Of a stretch of 35,107 nucleotides of DNA, positions 1 through 8,270 are shown piece after piece. The notes under the pieces are model-generated. The model saw only the letters and a program-made list of their open reading frames with translations, searched no databases and was not told the DNA's origin. Position numbers and translations under genes: made by a program. This stretch comes from Neisseria sp. HMSC077D05 (GTDB lineage: Bacteria; Pseudomonadota; Gammaproteobacteria; Burkholderiales; Neisseriaceae): positions 26,758-61,864 of the forward strand of contig KV797043.1 of assembly GCA_001809325.1 (NCBI GenBank), read 5' to 3'. How positions within the stretch are numbered: the stretch's first letter is position 1; each line of letters starts with the position of its first letter.

Positions 1-28
1 AGGTCGTCTGAAAATGTTCAGACGACCT
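1..28. terminator. Inverted DUS hairpin downstream of copper chaperone gene
   Basis: AGGTCGTCTGAA (1-12) and its exact reverse complement (17-28) flank a 4-base loop. The hairpin lies just past the stop of the minus-strand gene ending at 51, so it probably acts as its terminator. It also provides two uptake-sequence copies. Confidence 0.75.
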
Positions 29-50
29 TTTGAGTTCAAACGAAGAACGA

Positions 51-530
51 TTAGTGCTGATGCGCGCCACCGTGGTCATGGCCATGACCGTGATCCATGC
101 CAGATTGCGGCGCGGTTTTCACTTCCAGTTGTACGGTTTGAGGTTTGGCATTTTTGAATTTCAGGGTAACCGGTACTTTTTCGCCTTCTTTCAGCGGTTT
201 TTTCAGACCCATGAACATAACGTGGTAGCTGCCCGGTTTCAACTCGGTTACGCCTTTTGCCGCCAGAGGAACACCACCTTTGACTTCGCGCATGCGCATC
301 ACGCCGTTGTCGTTGACATGGGTATGCACTTCAACGCGGTCGGCTACCGGGCTGCTGCCGCCGACCAAGAAGTCTTGTTTGGCTTCATCGTTGTGGATCT
401 TCATGAACGCGCCGCCCATTTTCATGCCTTCGACAGTAGAACGCGCCCAACCGTCTTCAACGTGAACACCGGCTGCGGAAGCGGTGGATACCAAACCTGC
501 TGCGATCAGGGTTGCCAATAATTTTTTCAT
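51..530 (-). CDS. Periplasmic copper chaperone, PCu(A)C family
   Basis: A 159-residue exported protein of the PCu(A)C family, which carries Cu(I) in the periplasm and helps build the CuA or CuB site of cytochrome oxidases. Residues 1-20 form a signal peptide with an Ala-rich cleavage region. The copper motif is visible as His69, ten residues, Met80, then about 22 residues to His103-x-Met105. The position after His69 is Thr instead of the frequent Met. The C-terminal 15 residues are rich in His and Gly (from Met145), probably an extra metal-binding tail. The start at 530 was chosen over the in-frame ATG at 596 because it begins the signal peptide and has an AGGAG-like site just upstream (GGAGCA). 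Confidence 0.88.
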   Translation of the reverse strand: MKKLLATLIAAGLVSTASAAGVHVEDGWARSTVEGMKMGGAFMKIHNDEAKQDFLVGGSSPVADRVEVHTHVNDNGVMRMREVKGGVPLAAKGVTELKPGSYHVMFMGLKKPLKEGEKVPVTLKFKNAKPQTVQLEVKTAPQSGMDHGHGHDHGGAHQH

Positions 531-671
531 GTATTGCTCCTTTATGATGAAATGGGTGGTTTTGTTGCGGCAAAAGCTTTCCGCGCGACATTGCATGTCG
601 GTAATACTGTTCTCATCCTACATGCAATGGTCGTCTGAATGCTTTGACTCAGATTAAACAAAATGATTCAA

Positions 672-691
672 ATTAATTCATGAGAATTAAT
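672..691. promoter_or_regulatory. Perfect inverted repeat upstream of the copper chaperone gene
   Basis: ATTAATTC, a 4-base spacer and GAATTAAT form an exact 8+8 palindrome in an AT-rich gap. A second small palindrome, TACTT-AGT-AAGTA, follows at 691-703. The position, about 140 bases upstream of the minus-strand start at 530, fits an operator, but I cannot name the regulator. Alternatively it is only AT-rich spacer. Confidence 0.3.
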
Positions 692-723
692 ACTTAGTAA
701 GTATAAATCATCTTAAAGTAAAT

Positions 724-1116
724 TCAAACATACCCGCGCCACAATGCAATCGCCCACACGATGCCCAACATCGTCAAGGCGAGCAATTGCGCGGCGGAGC
801 CGGCATCTTTGGCGCGTTTTGCCAACTCGTGTTTTTCGGTGGACGTGTGATCGACGGCAGCTTCGACGGCGGTGTTGAACAATTCGGTAATCAGCGAAAC
901 AAACGACGCGATAATCAGCAGCATTTTGGTCGCGGAGTCGAAATTGAGGATGAAGGTCAAGACAATCAAAATCAGGTTCAGCCACAATACTTGGCGGAAC
1001 GCGCTTTCATAGCGGTAGGCGGCGGCAAGCCCGTCTTTGGAATAGCCGAATGCGTTGATGATGCGTTTAATGCCGCTTTTACCTTTTTTATCGGCAGCGT
1101 AAGAAGATGGTTTCAT
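724..1116 (-). CDS. dgkA: Diacylglycerol kinase
   Basis: A small integral-membrane kinase that phosphorylates diacylglycerol to phosphatidic acid and recycles lipid released by envelope glycan synthesis. It has 130 residues, close to the 122 of E. coli DgkA. Three hydrophobic helices are visible at about 42-58, 63-80 and 108-126. The family signature lies at about 78-109: ELFNTAVEAAVDH followed by HELAKRAKDAGSAAQ. Glu78 and Glu85 match the conserved active-site Glu pair of E. coli. No clear Shine-Dalgarno site precedes the ATG at 1116, but the N-terminus looks normal for the family. The gene stands between two DUS-rich gaps and seems to be its own transcript. Confidence 0.93.
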   Translation of the reverse strand: MKPSSYAADKKGKSGIKRIINAFGYSKDGLAAAYRYESAFRQVLWLNLILIVLTFILNFDSATKMLLIIASFVSLITELFNTAVEAAVDHTSTEKHELAKRAKDAGSAAQLLALTMLGIVWAIALWRGYV

Positions 1117-1153
1117 AAGTAATGTTTGTGTAAATGTTTATATAAATAAAAGG

Positions 1154-1238
1154 AGGTCGTCTGAAAACGAGTGCAGCGAGTTTCGCCAAAACGAGCGAAG
1201 CGAGTTTCGCTAAAACAGATTCAGATTTCAGACGACCT
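1154..1238. terminator. DUS hairpin enclosing a 24-bp tandem repeat
   Basis: Inverted DUS copies at 1154-1165 and 1227-1238 enclose two head-to-tail 24-base units (1167-1190 and 1191-1214) that differ at three positions. The hairpin follows the gshB stop and precedes dgkA, so termination is likely. Part of the repeat can also fold on itself (GCGAA with TTCGC). Confidence 0.65.
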
Positions 1239-1245
1239 TTTGGGA

Positions 1246-2202
1246 TTATTGTTTGGACCAAGCTTCGACGGCGTCGGCAAACATCGCGGCGACGTCGAAG
1301 TTTTTTTGTTTCATGATTTCTTGGAAACCGGTCGGACTGGTCACGTTGACTTCGGTCAGATTGCTGCCGATGACGTCCAAACCTGCCAGCAGGATGCCGC
1401 GGCGTTTGAGTTCAGGGGCGAGGGTTTCGGCGATTTCTCGGTCGCGTTCGCTCAATTCCTGCGCCACGCCGCGCCCGCCTGCCGCCAGATTGCCGCGTGT
1501 TTCGCCGTTTTGTGGAATACGCGCCAAAGCATAGGGGACGACTTCGCCGCCGATAATCAGAATGCGTTTGTCGCCGTGGACGATTTCGGGGATGTAGCGT
1601 TGCGCCATGATGGTGCGGGAATCAAGCTGCATCAGGGTTTCGAGGATGCTGCCGATGTTGGGGTCTTTTTCGGTCAGGCGGAAAATGCCCATGCCGCCCA
1701 TGCCGTCGAGCGGTTTGATGATGATGTCGCCGTGTTCTTTCAAAAATGCGCGGACATCGGCGGAACGGGTCGTAACCAGCGTAGGCGCGGTGAACTGGCT
1801 GAAATTCAAAATCGCCAATTTTTCATTGAAGTCGCGCATCGCCTGTCCGCTGTTAAAGACCCTCGCGCCCTGCTGTTCCGCCAGCGTCAGGAATTGGGTG
1901 GCGTAGAGGTATTGCATATCGAATGGCGGGTCGGTGCGCATAATGACGGCATCGAAGTCTTTCAAGGTCGTCTGAACTTTGTCTGCCGCTTTAAACCATT
2001 CATGGTCATCGTCGTTTTTGGCACCGAGAAACTCAAACGGCGCAGCCTGAGCAGTCACCAATCCCTGCTGCACAGACAATTCTCCGCTCACGGTATGGAA
2101 AAGCTGCCAGCCGCGTTTTGCCATTTCGCGCATCATGGCGTAGGTGGTGTCTTTGTAGGTTTTGAAACTTGCCATCGGATCGGCAATAAACAGGACTTTC
2201 AT
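1246..2202 (-). CDS. gshB: Glutathione synthetase
   Basis: ATP-grasp ligase that joins gamma-glutamylcysteine and glycine to make glutathione in the cytoplasm. It has 318 residues, against 316 in E. coli. The order of motifs matches GshB: MRTDPPFDMQYLY at about 88-100, the Gly-rich ATP-grasp loop KPLDGMGGMGIFR at about 163-175, and VNVTSPTGFQEI near the end. The start at 2202 has AAGGAA seven bases upstream; the in-frame ATG at 2235 does not, and it would add a non-family extension. One DUS (1965-1976) lies inside the coding region. Confidence 0.95.
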   Translation of the reverse strand: MKVLFIADPMASFKTYKDTTYAMMREMAKRGWQLFHTVSGELSVQQGLVTAQAAPFEFLGAKNDDDHEWFKAADKVQTTLKDFDAVIMRTDPPFDMQYLYATQFLTLAEQQGARVFNSGQAMRDFNEKLAILNFSQFTAPTLVTTRSADVRAFLKEHGDIIIKPLDGMGGMGIFRLTEKDPNIGSILETLMQLDSRTIMAQRYIPEIVHGDKRILIIGGEVVPYALARIPQNGETRGNLAAGGRGVAQELSERDREIAETLAPELKRRGILLAGLDVIGSNLTEVNVTSPTGFQEIMKQKNFDVAAMFADAVEAWSKQ

Positions 2203-2281
2203 GGGAACTTCCTTATAAACAAACGACGTAATCATACCTTGTATTGAGGTCGTCTGAAAGGGCGCGGGCGGTTTGGCAAAA

Positions 2282-2338
2282 AGGTCGTCTGAAAAGCGGT
2301 TTGTGAATGGTTACACAAACTTCCTTTTCAGACGACCT
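2282..2338. terminator. DUS hairpin between recN and gshB
   Basis: AGGTCGTCTGAA (2282-2293) pairs with TTCAGACGACCT (2327-2338), and an inner GTTTGTG/CACAAAC stem continues the fold. It sits just after the recN stop. A further single DUS is at 2247-2258. Confidence 0.7.
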
Positions 2339-2352
2339 CTCCGATCCTGCGT

Positions 2353-4014
2353 TTAAGCGGCGGCAAGGCTGATTAACTCTGCCGCGTGGCTGCGGGTCGT
2401 GTCGGTAATGATTTCGCCGCCAAGCATACGGGCGATTTCTTCGATACGCTGCTGATGATCCAACACGCTGATTTCGCTGACGGTTTGTTCGCCTTCGCTG
2501 TGTTTGCGTACCTGCCAATGGTTTTCACCGCAGGAAGCGACTTGCGGAAGGTGGGTCACGGCGAGCACCTGATGTTTTTTACCCAAAGCACGCAGGGCTT
2601 TGCCGACCATTTCTGCTACGCCGCCGCCAATACCGGTATCGACTTCGTCAAAAATCAGCGTAGGGACTTGCGTGTATTGGCTGGTCACAACCTGCAAGGC
2701 AAGGCTGATGCGGGCAAGTTCGCCGCCGGAGGCGACTTTGTTCAGCGGACGTGACGGATTGCCTTTGTTGGCGGCAACTTGGAACTGCACCTGCTCCAAA
2801 CCGTGCGCCGTCGGGGAAGACGGCAGTAGGACGATGTCGAAACGCGCGCCTTTCATGGCGAGATGCTGCATATGTCCGGTCGTTTCCTCGCCCAACCTGC
2901 CCGCCGCCTGATGGCGCATGGCTGAAAGAACATGTGCGGCTTCCTGATATTCGGCAAGGTTGCGGGCAACGATTTGCGTCAACGCTTCCAAATCGGCAGC
3001 GGCTTGCAGGCTTTGCAGACGTTCGTCAATTTCAGCCAGCTTTAGCGGCAAGGCTTCAGGCTCGATGCGGTATTTCCGCGCCATCCCCATCAGCTCGCCC
3101 ATACGCTGCTCCTGCGCCGCCAACTCATTGGGATCGATATCGCTGCGGCCTGCGACGTCGCGCATATTGGCACTGATTTCGCCCAGTTCTGCTTCAATGC
3201 TCGCCAGCATATTCAGGCTTTCGGCGAAGCGCGGCTCGATGTTTTGCAGATTGGTCAATAATTTTTGGCATTGATAAATTTGACGTTGGATGCCGTTGTC
3301 GCCATCGATGTAGTCGCCGACTTCTTCGGCGGCTTGCAGCAATTCGGCGGAATGGGCAAGGCTGTCGTGGCTTTGGCTGAGGGCTTCCCATTCGCCTTGT
3401 TTGACGTCCAACTGGTTCAATTCGTTGAACTGCCATTCCAAACGCTCACGCTCGATAATGATGGTCTCGGCGTGTTCCTGCGCCTCTTGGAGGGCTTTTT
3501 TCGCATTGACCCAGTTTTGATAAAGCTGTCTGACGGTTTCCGCCTGCGCCTTACTACCTGCAAATGCGTCCAACAATTCGCGCTGGGCGGATTCTTGATT
3601 GAGGGAATGGTGGGCGTTTTGCCCGTGAATGTCGATAAGCTGCCCGCCGATGGCTTTAAGCTGCGCCAGCGTGGCTGCCTGATTATTGATAAAGCTGCGG
3701 CTTTTCCCTTTGGCATCGATGATGCGTCGGATGCTGAGTTCTTCCGAGTCTTCGTCCAAAAAACCCTGTTCCTGCAATTGGGCTTTGAGATCGGGCAAAA
3801 GGCTGATGTCGAACAATGCCGACAACTGCGCTTCCTTCGCACCGCTGCGGACTTGGCTGTAATCGGCCTTATCGCCCAACAAAAGCCCGATTGCGTCCAA
3901 CGTAATCGATTTACCCGCGCCCGTTTCACCGGTCAAGACGGTAAAACCGCTTTGGAAATCCAGATTGAGGTTTTCAACAATGACAAAATCGCGCAGGGAA
4001 AGTGCCAACAGCAT
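2353..4014 (-). CDS. recN: DNA repair protein RecN
   Basis: SMC-like ATPase that acts early in recombinational repair of double-strand breaks, holding DNA ends and sister duplexes together. The 553-residue length equals E. coli RecN. Walker A is GETGAGKS at 29-36. The middle (about 150-380) is rich in charged and Gln-rich helices typical of the coiled coil. The C-terminal half carries the ABC signature ASGGELARISLALQ and Walker B TLIFDEVDTGIGG, followed by the H-loop region VTHLPQVA. The start is preceded by AAGGA at a normal distance. In naturally competent Neisseria, RecN also supports transformation (family knowledge, not visible here). Confidence 0.96.
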   Translation of the reverse strand: MLLALSLRDFVIVENLNLDFQSGFTVLTGETGAGKSITLDAIGLLLGDKADYSQVRSGAKEAQLSALFDISLLPDLKAQLQEQGFLDEDSEELSIRRIIDAKGKSRSFINNQAATLAQLKAIGGQLIDIHGQNAHHSLNQESAQRELLDAFAGSKAQAETVRQLYQNWVNAKKALQEAQEHAETIIIERERLEWQFNELNQLDVKQGEWEALSQSHDSLAHSAELLQAAEEVGDYIDGDNGIQRQIYQCQKLLTNLQNIEPRFAESLNMLASIEAELGEISANMRDVAGRSDIDPNELAAQEQRMGELMGMARKYRIEPEALPLKLAEIDERLQSLQAAADLEALTQIVARNLAEYQEAAHVLSAMRHQAAGRLGEETTGHMQHLAMKGARFDIVLLPSSPTAHGLEQVQFQVAANKGNPSRPLNKVASGGELARISLALQVVTSQYTQVPTLIFDEVDTGIGGGVAEMVGKALRALGKKHQVLAVTHLPQVASCGENHWQVRKHSEGEQTVSEISVLDHQQRIEEIARMLGGEIITDTTRSHAAELISLAAA

Positions 4015-4069
4015 GGTAGTATTCCTTAGTAAATCGACCGCACATCGGCGGCTAACTTTAGATATGCTG

Positions 4070-4098
4070 ATTATAACTAAGATTTTTTATAGTTTGAA
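4070..4098 (-). promoter_or_regulatory. Candidate recN promoter
   Basis: On the minus strand, TTCAAA (4093-4098) is followed by 17 bases and a perfect TATAAT (4070-4075), about 55 bases upstream of the recN ATG. No LexA-type palindrome was recognised nearby, as expected if Neisseria lacks a classic SOS response. Confidence 0.6.
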
Positions 4099-4158
4099 TA
4101 AGGTTTTCTTTATTTTATATCTAACAAACTGAATACAATGATATTATTTTTTAAAAAA

Positions 4159-4197
4159 AGGTCGTCTGAAAACCTATTTCAAGTTTTCAGACGACCT
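4159..4197. terminator. DUS hairpin after scpB
   Basis: Inverted DUS copies at 4159-4170 and 4186-4197, with the stem extended by A/T pairs and flanked by runs of A and T, lie directly beyond the scpB stop at 4217. Confidence 0.72.
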
Positions 4198-4216
4198 TTG
4201 CCAATCCGGTCTGGTT

Positions 4217-4819
4217 TTAATTAATCAGCCGCTCCGGTGCTTCTTCCTGCTCCTCTTCCTCGCCTGTCGGCGGCGTTTCGACCAAATCAGGCAAGACCAA
4301 TTCACCCAATTCCGTCAGCGGCGGCAAATCTTCCAAACTGTCCAGGCGCAAATCGCTCAAAAACGTCGGCGTCGTCGCCCACAACGCAGGCCGTCCGACC
4401 GAATCGCGATGCCCGATCACTTCAATCCAGCCCCTGTCCTGCAAGGTCTGCATCACGTTCTGCGACACCGCCACGCCGCGTATGCCCTCAATGTCGCCGC
4501 GCGTCACCGGCTGCTGGTAGGCTATAATCGCCAGCGTTTCCATTACGGCGCGGGAATAGCGCGGCGCACGCTGCTCCTGAAGGCTGCCCAGCCGCTCGAA
4601 TGCCGCCTGCGCAATCTGAAACCGCCAGCCCTCGTGCGTATGCACCAGTTGCAACGCCCTGCCCTGCCAACGCGTTTTCAACTGCGCCAACACGTCGATT
4701 AATTTGTCCTGCGACAGCGGCGGCACACACAATTCGCGCATGGATTTTTCGTTTAAGGGTTCGGTTTGGGTCAAAAGCGCAGCTTCGATCAGCGCGTCGG
4801 GAGGGAGTTTTTCAGTCAT
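4217..4819 (-). CDS. scpB: Segregation and condensation protein B
   Basis: ScpB, the winged-helix (kite) subunit that works with ScpA and SMC to compact and segregate chromosomes. It has 200 residues. Recognised from the two winged-helix halves with the conserved core YSRAVMETLAIIAYQQPVTR (about 88-107) and the following IEGIRGVAVSQNVMQTLQDRGWIEVIGHRDSVGRPALWATT segment. The C-terminus ends in a Glu-rich tail, a common variable part of the family. There is no obvious Shine-Dalgarno site before the ATG at 4819, but the start agrees with the family N-terminus. Neither scpA nor smc is in the window. Confidence 0.9.
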   Translation of the reverse strand: MTEKLPPDALIEAALLTQTEPLNEKSMRELCVPPLSQDKLIDVLAQLKTRWQGRALQLVHTHEGWRFQIAQAAFERLGSLQEQRAPRYSRAVMETLAIIAYQQPVTRGDIEGIRGVAVSQNVMQTLQDRGWIEVIGHRDSVGRPALWATTPTFLSDLRLDSLEDLPPLTELGELVLPDLVETPPTGEEEEQEEAPERLIN

Positions 4820-4905
4820 AACGTTAAAATTTAATTGTTTTGATGTTTTCAGACGACCTTAGACAAGGACTCTTTTCAGTTTTATATGTTGGTTTTAAAT
4901 GTTAC

Positions 4906-4953
4906 AAACAGGTCGTCTGAAAAATTTATTCTGAGGTTTCAGACGACCTGTTT
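4906..4953. terminator. 17-bp DUS hairpin after the rbgA-type gene
   Basis: AAACAGGTCGTCTGAAA (4906-4922) pairs perfectly with TTTCAGACGACCTGTTT (4937-4953). It lies 40 bases past the stop of the GTPase gene and upstream of scpB. Another single DUS is at 4848-4859. Confidence 0.75.
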
Positions 4954-4993
4954 GAAGATAGTGAAACCTCTTTTGGCATTCCACTATACCGCC

Positions 4994-5935
4994 CTACTCG
5001 TCCGCAGGCTTCTGCCCTTTGCGTTCTGCTTTTCTGGCTTCGCGCACGGCTTTGAGTTCGGCTTCTTTTTGTCGGGCTTTTTTAAGCCATGTTTCCCATT
5101 GGTTCGGCGTTTCGAGGGTAATTCTGCCGATTTTGCCTTCGCGGAAGTCGGTGAGGATGTTTTCGGCGGCTTTTTGGTAGTTGACCCGTCCGCCGCTCAA
5201 GACTGCGCCGCGTTTTTTGGCTATCCATTCGAGCCATGAGTTGTCGTCCCAGTGGCTGCTGGGGTCTTTGTCGGCTTGGTAGCGTTCTTGCAGCATGGGG
5301 AGGTAGTGGCGTCGGAGGTAATCTAGGAGCTCGAGAGCGACTTCTTCTTCGTCCAGCGCGTTGCGTCCGACTGCGCCGCCGGCGGCGAGGTTGTAACCGC
5401 CTTCTTCGACAATGATTTTCGGCCACAGCATTCCGGGGGTGTCGTAGAGCCAGAAGTCGTCGGCGAGGAAGAGGCGTTGTTCGGCTTTGGTGATGCCGGG
5501 TTCGTTGCCGGTTTTGGCGGATTTTTTGCCTATCATACCGTTGATGAGGGTAGATTTACCGACGTTGGGGATGCCGCAGATGAGGACGCGCAGGGGTTTG
5601 TCTATGCCTTGGCGGTGGGGAATCATGGCGCGGCAGGCTTGGATGATTTTGCCGTGTGCGCCGGTTTCGGAGGAATCGAGGGCGATGGCGCGGGTGTCGG
5701 GGCGGCTGTTGTAGTGTTCGAGCCAGATTTTGGTGCGTTCGGGGTCGGCAAGGTCTTGTTTGTTGAGGATTTTGAGTTTGGGCTTGCCTTTGGAAAGCTG
5801 GGCAAGCAGGGGGTTTTCGCTGGAGGCGGGCATTCGTGCGTCCAGCATTTCAATCACCATGTCGACGCTTTTGGCGCGCTCGGCGATGGCTTTTTTTGCT
5901 TTGTTCATGTGGCCGGGAAACCATTGGATTGCCAT
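4994..5935 (-). CDS. rbgA: Ribosome biogenesis GTPase, YlqF/RbgA type
   Basis: Circularly permuted GTPase that, in the characterised homologue, helps the large ribosomal subunit mature. The order of G motifs proves the permutation: G4 NKQD at about 58-61 comes before G1 GIPNVGKST at about 122-130 and G3 DTPG at about 166-169. The N-terminus MAIQWFPGHMNKA is the typical YlqF start. The length (313) is usual. The C-terminal RNA-binding region is very basic, ending in a Lys/Arg/Glu-rich tail. A purine-rich AGAAAGAA site precedes the ATG. Related permuted GTPases exist (YjeQ, YqeH), but they carry extra OB-fold or zinc domains that are absent here. Confidence 0.9.
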   Translation of the reverse strand: MAIQWFPGHMNKAKKAIAERAKSVDMVIEMLDARMPASSENPLLAQLSKGKPKLKILNKQDLADPERTKIWLEHYNSRPDTRAIALDSSETGAHGKIIQACRAMIPHRQGIDKPLRVLICGIPNVGKSTLINGMIGKKSAKTGNEPGITKAEQRLFLADDFWLYDTPGMLWPKIIVEEGGYNLAAGGAVGRNALDEEEVALELLDYLRRHYLPMLQERYQADKDPSSHWDDNSWLEWIAKKRGAVLSGGRVNYQKAAENILTDFREGKIGRITLETPNQWETWLKKARQKEAELKAVREARKAERKGQKPADE

Positions 5936-5964
5936 GTTTTGTTCTTTCTGTCTGATTTGCGGTG

Positions 5965-6068
5965 GGGTCGTCTGAAAAGTGGTTCGGCGGTGTTTTCAGA
6001 CGATCTGAGGTTTGTCCGTTTTCTGTACAAAGGTCGTCTGAAAGCCTTCGCGGTTTTTCAGACGACCT
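5965..6068. repeat. Two DUS hairpins between small lipoprotein and GTPase genes
   Basis: An imperfect pair (GGGTCGTCTGAA at 5965-5976 with a TTCAGACGATCT arm ending near 6006) is followed by a perfect pair at 6031-6042 and 6057-6068. The second is positioned as a terminator for the gene whose stop is at 6091. Confidence 0.65.
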
Positions 6069-6090
6069 TTTGGTTTGGGGCGCTCAAGGT

Positions 6091-6321
6091 TTAGAGGTTG
6101 CCGTGTTCGTAGCGGTAGTAGCCGGCTTCGTCCATACATTGTTCAAGGGATTTGGATTCGCGTCCGTGTTTGGCGTCGTGTTGCGCTTGTGATTTGCAAA
6201 CGTTGATTTGGCGGGAAACGTCAGATTCGCTTGCGCCGGTGCGGTGCCAGCGGTAGGCGGGGACTTCGGTGGCGCAGGCGGCGAGTATGCAGGCGAGTGC
6301 GAGGGTGAGGATGTGTTTCAT
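6091..6321 (-). CDS. Small lipoprotein of unknown function
   Basis: A 76-residue protein with a lipoprotein signal: hydrophobic residues 3-13, then Leu13-Ala-Ala-Cys16, so it is probably lipid-anchored at Cys16. The mature part is polar and contains two further Cys residues (in the segments INVCKSQ and LEQCMDEAGY) that could form a disulfide. I do not recognise a named family; it resembles short conserved lipoproteins of Neisseria. The ATG has a strong AGGAG site, and a Correia-type element begins only a few bases upstream of that site. Confidence 0.75.
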   Translation of the reverse strand: MKHILTLALACILAACATEVPAYRWHRTGASESDVSRQINVCKSQAQHDAKHGRESKSLEQCMDEAGYYRYEHGNL

Positions 6322-6334
6322 GGGTTTCTCCTTT

Positions 6335-6440
6335 TATAGTGGATTAAATTTAAACCAGTACGGCGTTGCCTCGCCTTGCCGTACTATCTGTACTGTCTGC
6401 AGCTTCGTCGCCTTGTCCTGATTTAAATTTAATCCACTAA
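6335..6440. mobile_element. Short (internally deleted) Correia repeat enclosed element
   Basis: About 106 bp bounded by perfect 18-bp inverted repeats (TAGTGGATTAAATTTAAA and its complement), each end next to TA. The interior has the known Correia segments 'CAGTACGGCGTTGCCTCGCC' and 'CGGCTTCGTCGCC'-like sequence, but lacks the central part of the roughly 155-bp form. This matches the 104-108-bp deleted class known from pathogenic Neisseria. It is a non-autonomous element; transcripts across it can fold and be cut by RNase III (family knowledge). Confidence 0.85.
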
Positions 6441-6469
6441 ATATCGAAAAGGTCGTCTGAAAAGGGGAA

Positions 6470-7324
6470 TCAGCGTCCGGATAGGTTTTGCGCCTGTCTG
6501 TGGCGGACCAGCAGTTCGTAATGCCCTTGCAGGCGTTGGGCGAGTTTTTCGACGACATAGACGGAACGGTGCTGCCCGCCGGTACAGCCGATGGCGATGG
6601 TAACGTAGCTGCGGCTTTCTTTTTGCAGGCGCGGGAGCCAGTGGTTCATAAAGTGGTCGATGTCGTCCACCATTTCCTGCGCCAGGGGCTGCTGGTCGAG
6701 ATACGCTTGAATGGGGGCGTCCATGCCGGTGTAGGGGCGCAGCTCGGGATCGTAATAGGGATTGGGCAGGCTGCGCATATCAAACATGAAATCGGCGTTG
6801 TTCGGCACGCCGTATTTGAAGCCGAAAGATTCGAGGATAACCAAAAGCCCTCTGCGCTCAATGTTGAGCCATTGTTGAACGGCGTAACGCAGCTGCTGCG
6901 CGTTCATTTTGGATGTGTCGATACAGTAGGCGATGTCTTTGAGCGGGAACAGCCATTCGCGCTCTTTTTGCAGGCTTTCCAGCAGGGTAAGGTTCAGTCC
7001 AGACAGCGGATGGCCGCGCCGCGTTTCGGAAAAACGGCGCACCAGCACGCTTTCTTCTGCCTCCACAAACAATACTTCGACCTGATGGCCTTCATCGCGC
7101 AGGTATTGGATTTGCTCCTGCGCTTCCTGAATGTTGATGCCGGAACGGACATCGACGCTTACGCCGAGTTTGGTTTCATCGGCGCGCTCGATATGGTGCA
7201 GCACCAGCGAAGGCAGCATTTCCAGCGGCAGGTTGTCCACGCAGAAATAGCCGAGGTCTTCAAGCTGTTTGAGGGCAACGGACTTGCCCGAGCCGGACAA
7301 TCCGCTAATCAGGACGATTTTCAT
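6470..7324 (-). CDS. rapZ: RNase adapter protein / nucleotide-binding protein RapZ
   Basis: RapZ family (formerly YhbJ), a P-loop protein that in E. coli delivers the small RNA GlmZ to RNase E and so controls glucosamine-6-phosphate synthase. It has 284 residues, the usual length. Walker A is GLSGSGKS at 8-15, a DVRSG motif follows near 57, and the C-terminal domain holds the conserved [13 protein letters not shown] segment. The start at 7324 begins exactly at the family N-terminus (MKIVLISG); longer readings are out-of-frame readthrough of hprK. The gene overlaps hprK by 20 bp, so the two are cotranscribed and probably coupled. Whether Neisseria has a GlmZ-like target is not shown by this window. 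Confidence 0.94.
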   Translation of the reverse strand: MKIVLISGLSGSGKSVALKQLEDLGYFCVDNLPLEMLPSLVLHHIERADETKLGVSVDVRSGINIQEAQEQIQYLRDEGHQVEVLFVEAEESVLVRRFSETRRGHPLSGLNLTLLESLQKEREWLFPLKDIAYCIDTSKMNAQQLRYAVQQWLNIERRGLLVILESFGFKYGVPNNADFMFDMRSLPNPYYDPELRPYTGMDAPIQAYLDQQPLAQEMVDDIDHFMNHWLPRLQKESRSYVTIAIGCTGGQHRSVYVVEKLAQRLQGHYELLVRHRQAQNLSGR

Positions 7325-8267
7325 GGTTTTGTTCGTTTTCTTTGAGTTGTGTTTGATGGCGTTCGAGGAATTCTTTGGTACTGTCTTTGCCGCGCAACTG
7401 GAGGATGTAGTTGCGCACCGCCGCTTCCACCAATACGGCAAGGTTGCGGCCCACGGCAACAGGCAGGGTGACGGAACGGACGTTAACGTTGAGGATGGAC
7501 TCGGTTTCCGTGCGTATGCTCAAGCGGTCGAGCTGCTTCATGTAATCGTCGTCGGCAGCGACCAGGTTGATAATCAACTGGAGGATTTTTTTCGGACGGA
7601 TGGAGGTTTCGCCGAAAATGTGGCGGATGTTGAGTATGCCCAATCCGCGCACTTCAAGGAAATCACGCAACATCGGCGGGCAGCGGCCTTCGAGCGTTTC
7701 AGGGCCGGTACGGAAAAGCTCGACCGCATCATCGGCAATCAGGCTGTGTCCGCGCGAAATCAATTCCAACGCCAATTCGCTTTTACCCAAGCCGGAATGA
7801 CCGGTAATCAACACGCCGACTTCAAATACATCGAGGAATACGCCGTGTTTGACGATGGAAGTCGCGAGCGTGCGTTGCAGATAAATCCGCAACACGTCCA
7901 TCAAATACGGGCTTTCGAGCTTGGAAGTCAAGAGCGGGATGTCGTTTTTATGGCAGTAATCGCGCAATTTGGGCGAAACCGCCAGACCGTTGGCAACGAT
8001 GACCAGCGACATGGGAATATCGAAGAGTTCGCCGAAATCGTAATTCAATTCGCCCGATTCGAGGCGTTTAAGATATTCGGCTTCGGCAACACCGACGACT
8101 TGGATTTGATTGGGATGGATAAAATTCAAATGGCCGACCAACGCCAAAACGGGTTTGTCGGCCTCTACTCCGATGCGGTTGTCCGCACCCGAATTGCCTG
8201 CCGCCCAAGCAAGTTGGAGCTTGTGCTGATTATCGGAAAACAGGCGGCGGACGGATATACTGGGCAT
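7305..8267 (-). CDS. hprK: HPr kinase/phosphorylase
   Basis: Bifunctional enzyme that phosphorylates and dephosphorylates a Ser of the PTS carrier HPr. The 320 residues show an N-terminal regulatory half and a C-terminal kinase half with Walker A GHSGLGKS at 156-163, the catalytic ADD near 178-180, and the HprK signature [11 protein letters not shown] at about 204-214. It starts three bases after the ptsN stop and overlaps rapZ at its other end. In beta-proteobacteria this enzyme accompanies an incomplete PTS used for regulation instead of sugar uptake; no HPr or EI gene is in the window. Confidence 0.96.
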   Translation of the reverse strand: MPSISVRRLFSDNQHKLQLAWAAGNSGADNRIGVEADKPVLALVGHLNFIHPNQIQVVGVAEAEYLKRLESGELNYDFGELFDIPMSLVIVANGLAVSPKLRDYCHKNDIPLLTSKLESPYLMDVLRIYLQRTLATSIVKHGVFLDVFEVGVLITGHSGLGKSELALELISRGHSLIADDAVELFRTGPETLEGRCPPMLRDFLEVRGLGILNIRHIFGETSIRPKKILQLIINLVAADDDYMKQLDRLSIRTETESILNVNVRSVTLPVAVGRNLAVLVEAAVRNYILQLRGKDSTKEFLERHQTQLKENEQNHENRPD

Positions 8268-8270
8268 TCT

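Noticed and set aside
30-521. Long reading frame on the plus strand opposite the copper chaperone
   Set aside because: Its residues are a readthrough of the complementary strand of a clear PCu(A)C gene and have no family features or start signal.
6335-6360. Correia end as a promoter for the small lipoprotein gene
   Set aside because: The TATAAA at the element edge would start transcription within the ribosome-binding site, and no fitting -35 is present; a leaderless start seems unlikely given the good AGGAG.
7325-7459. Upstream extension of rapZ
   Set aside because: It overlaps the hprK coding sequence and is absent from the RapZ family; the ATG at 7324 matches the known N-terminus.
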